Assembly (NCBI GenBank): GCA_003647035.1
Contig: QMMB01000194.1
Coordinates: forward strand, 1-6,600
Length of the DNA stretch: 6,600 nucleotides
Origin: Deltaproteobacteria bacterium
GTDB taxonomy: Bacteria; Myxococcota_A; Polyangia; Polyangiales; Houyiibacteriaceae
Direction: 5' to 3'
This document shows, piece by piece, positions 5,361 to 6,600 of this stretch (position 1 is its first letter; every line of letters begins with the position of its first letter). The notes below the pieces were generated by a model. That model was not told the DNA's origin and searched no databases. It was given only the letters and a program-made list of their open reading frames with translations. The position numbers and the translations under genes are program-made.

Positions 5361-6600
5361 ATGTTAGCGAATGAGATTCTTCTAACCACACCGACCTATC
5401 CGTACCCGACCCTGCCGGCCAATGATTCGTTGACCGACGCGACCGGGCAGCGCTTCACCAAGGGCGACAACGTCTTCACGATGGTCTCCCACACCCATTG
5501 CTTCGCCAATCACATTTTGGCGCAAAACGTGCGGACCCCGGTGGTGGTGATGGAGTACCCGCGGTGGGAGGATTTCAAGACGGAAGTCGACAAAGGCTAT
5601 CCGGTGATCGGCATCAGCACCTATCCGGTCCACTTGGCCCGGGTACTCGAGATGTGCGAGTACATCCGCAAGCGTTCACCGGCAACCAAGATTCTGCTCG
5701 GCTCCCATGGAGGCATGGCCTTTCGATCTGTCTACGACAAGGAAACGCAACGTAAGTATGTCGACCGGGTTGTGCATGGCGAAGGCGTGCGGTTCTTGCG
5801 TCGCTTCCTCGGGGAAACCGATGTCGACCGACCGATCCGCCAGGCCTTGATGCCCAAGGCGGGGGGCGCGCCACCGTTCATGAGCAAATACCCCGTCGGC
5901 AACATTGCGTTCCTGGTCTCCGGACTGGGCTGCATCGGCGGCTGCGATTTCTGTTCCACCACGGCGCTCTTCGATCAACACCGGACCGAGCTGCTGTCGC
6001 CCGCTGAGCTGGTGGAGCACATGCGGCTCTACCACGACCATTTCCCCTCGGTCAGCCAAGTCTTCGTGATCGAAGAGGATCACTTTCGTTATCCCAAATA
6101 CCTCGAGGGCGTCCGCGAGTTGTGGATGGAGCAGCCCAAGATGATGGAGCAGCTGGACTGGTTCGCTTTTGGTTCGATCGACTTCATCGGACGCTACGCC
6201 GAGAAGTATGGATGGGATGCGCTCGCCGAGACTGGGATCGGCACCATCTTCATCGGGGTCGAGTCGAAGTTTGCCGGTGAGCACGGCTACAAGAAGCGCA
6301 AAAACGCCAACGCTCAGGAGGTGTTCGAGAAGCTCCACAGCATGGGCATCCGCACCGTGGGCGCCTGGATGTGTGGCTTCGACTTCCACGACCATGGGAA
6401 CGTGCTGGAGGACCTGAACTACCTGGTCTCGCTCTATCCGACCTACCAGCAGCTGACCCGGGGCGCGCCGCTCCCCGGCACGGCGTTGTGGACACGCATG
6501 AACGAAGAGAATCGCGTGAGCGATGTGCCCAGGGAAGATGTGCATTTTTGGAGCAGTGCGCTCAAGAACGTCAACTTCGAACCCCATGAGACGCTGAACA
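5361..6600 (+). CDS. Radical SAM enzyme with N-terminal B12-binding-like domain (3' partial)
   Basis: The frame from ATG 5361 stays open to the window end (413 full codons), so the C-terminus is missing. Residues about 1-150 look like a Rossmann cobalamin-binding domain: I-L-L-T-T-P-T-Y-P near the start, V-I-G-I-S-T-Y-P, L-L-G-S-H-G-G (112-118) and H-G-E-G (139-142). The B12-ligating D-x-H-x-x-G motif is not present, so cobalamin would bind without that His ligand, or not at all. The radical SAM core has the 4Fe-4S motif Cys191-x3-Cys195-x2-Cys198, then E-E-D-H, G-I-G-T-I-F-I-G-V-E-S (292-302) and P-L-P-G-T near 370-374, all typical of B12-dependent radical SAM enzymes. These often methylate or rearrange unactivated carbon or phosphorus centres. 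Substrate is unknown. It is the third gene of the regulator-hydrolase operon. Confidence 0.88.
   Translation, partial: MLANEILLTTPTYPYPTLPANDSLTDATGQRFTKGDNVFTMVSHTHCFANHILAQNVRTPVVVMEYPRWEDFKTEVDKGYPVIGISTYPVHLARVLEMCEYIRKRSPATKILLGSHGGMAFRSVYDKETQRKYVDRVVHGEGVRFLRRFLGETDVDRPIRQALMPKAGGAPPFMSKYPVGNIAFLVSGLGCIGGCDFCSTTALFDQHRTELLSPAELVEHMRLYHDHFPSVSQVFVIEEDHFRYPKYLEGVRELWMEQPKMMEQLDWFAFGSIDFIGRYAEKYGWDALAETGIGTIFIGVESKFAGEHGYKKRKNANAQEVFEKLHSMGIRTVGAWMCGFDFHDHGNVLEDLNYLVSLYPTYQQLTRGAPLPGTALWTRMNEENRVSDVPREDVHFWSSALKNVNFEPHETLN

Noticed and set aside
5676..6587. 303-residue open frame on the minus strand
   Set aside because: It is fully antisense to the radical SAM gene, whose motifs are clear. 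The translation has no recognisable domain and is a common by-product of GC-rich codon use.
1..6600. CRISPR arrays, complete insertion sequences or integrase genes
   Set aside because: No regularly spaced direct repeats, transposase motifs or tyrosine/serine recombinase motifs were seen on either strand.

Overview
The window is GC-rich and compactly coded in parts. It looks like a chromosomal segment from a Myxococcota- or other deltaproteobacterial-type organism. The grounds are a small, very cysteine-rich lipoprotein of a style common in those lineages and the C-terminal end of a large PFOR-like oxidoreductase of a kind I associate with them. This is an inference from protein style; no taxonomic marker gene is present.

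Left part (1-2850). The window opens inside the C-terminal end of a PFOR-like 2-oxoacid oxidoreductase (1-687). A wreckage zone follows. An aldo/keto reductase keeps only its N-terminal half (813-1229). It runs directly into the signal peptide and lipobox of an otherwise missing lipoprotein (1204-1374). That in turn runs into an LldD-type FMN-dependent alpha-hydroxy-acid dehydrogenase that has lost about its first 67 residues (1344-2327). Two abrupt junctions within about 170 bases show repeated deletion or recombination, or an assembly artefact. An apparently intact 111-residue lipoprotein with 12 cysteines after the lipid-anchor cysteine comes next (2515-2850).

Middle part (2851-3640). This stretch has few genes but much structure. 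It holds a hairpin after the lipoprotein gene, a nested palindromic (REP-like) element at 2979-3020, and the 3' part of a tRNA-Leu gene on the minus strand (3114-3165) with no matching 5' half. Such a fragment is the usual footprint of a tRNA-targeting integrase, and its polarity predicts that the inserted DNA lies to the right. A short hypothetical ORF (3258-3473) follows, then an intergenic region with a near-perfect TetR-type operator just before the next gene.

Right part (3641-6600). This is a co-directional and probably translationally coupled cassette: a TetR-family regulator, an alpha/beta hydrolase with an Asp nucleophile (the two overlap by ATGA), and, after 35 bases, a radical SAM enzyme with an N-terminal B12-binding-like domain that runs off the window. 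The likely logic is a ligand-responsive repressor controlling its own operon, with the two enzymes acting on the same or a related small molecule. The substrate cannot be read from the sequence. This cassette, with the tRNA fragment at its left, is the best candidate here for an undescribed, possibly horizontally acquired, system.
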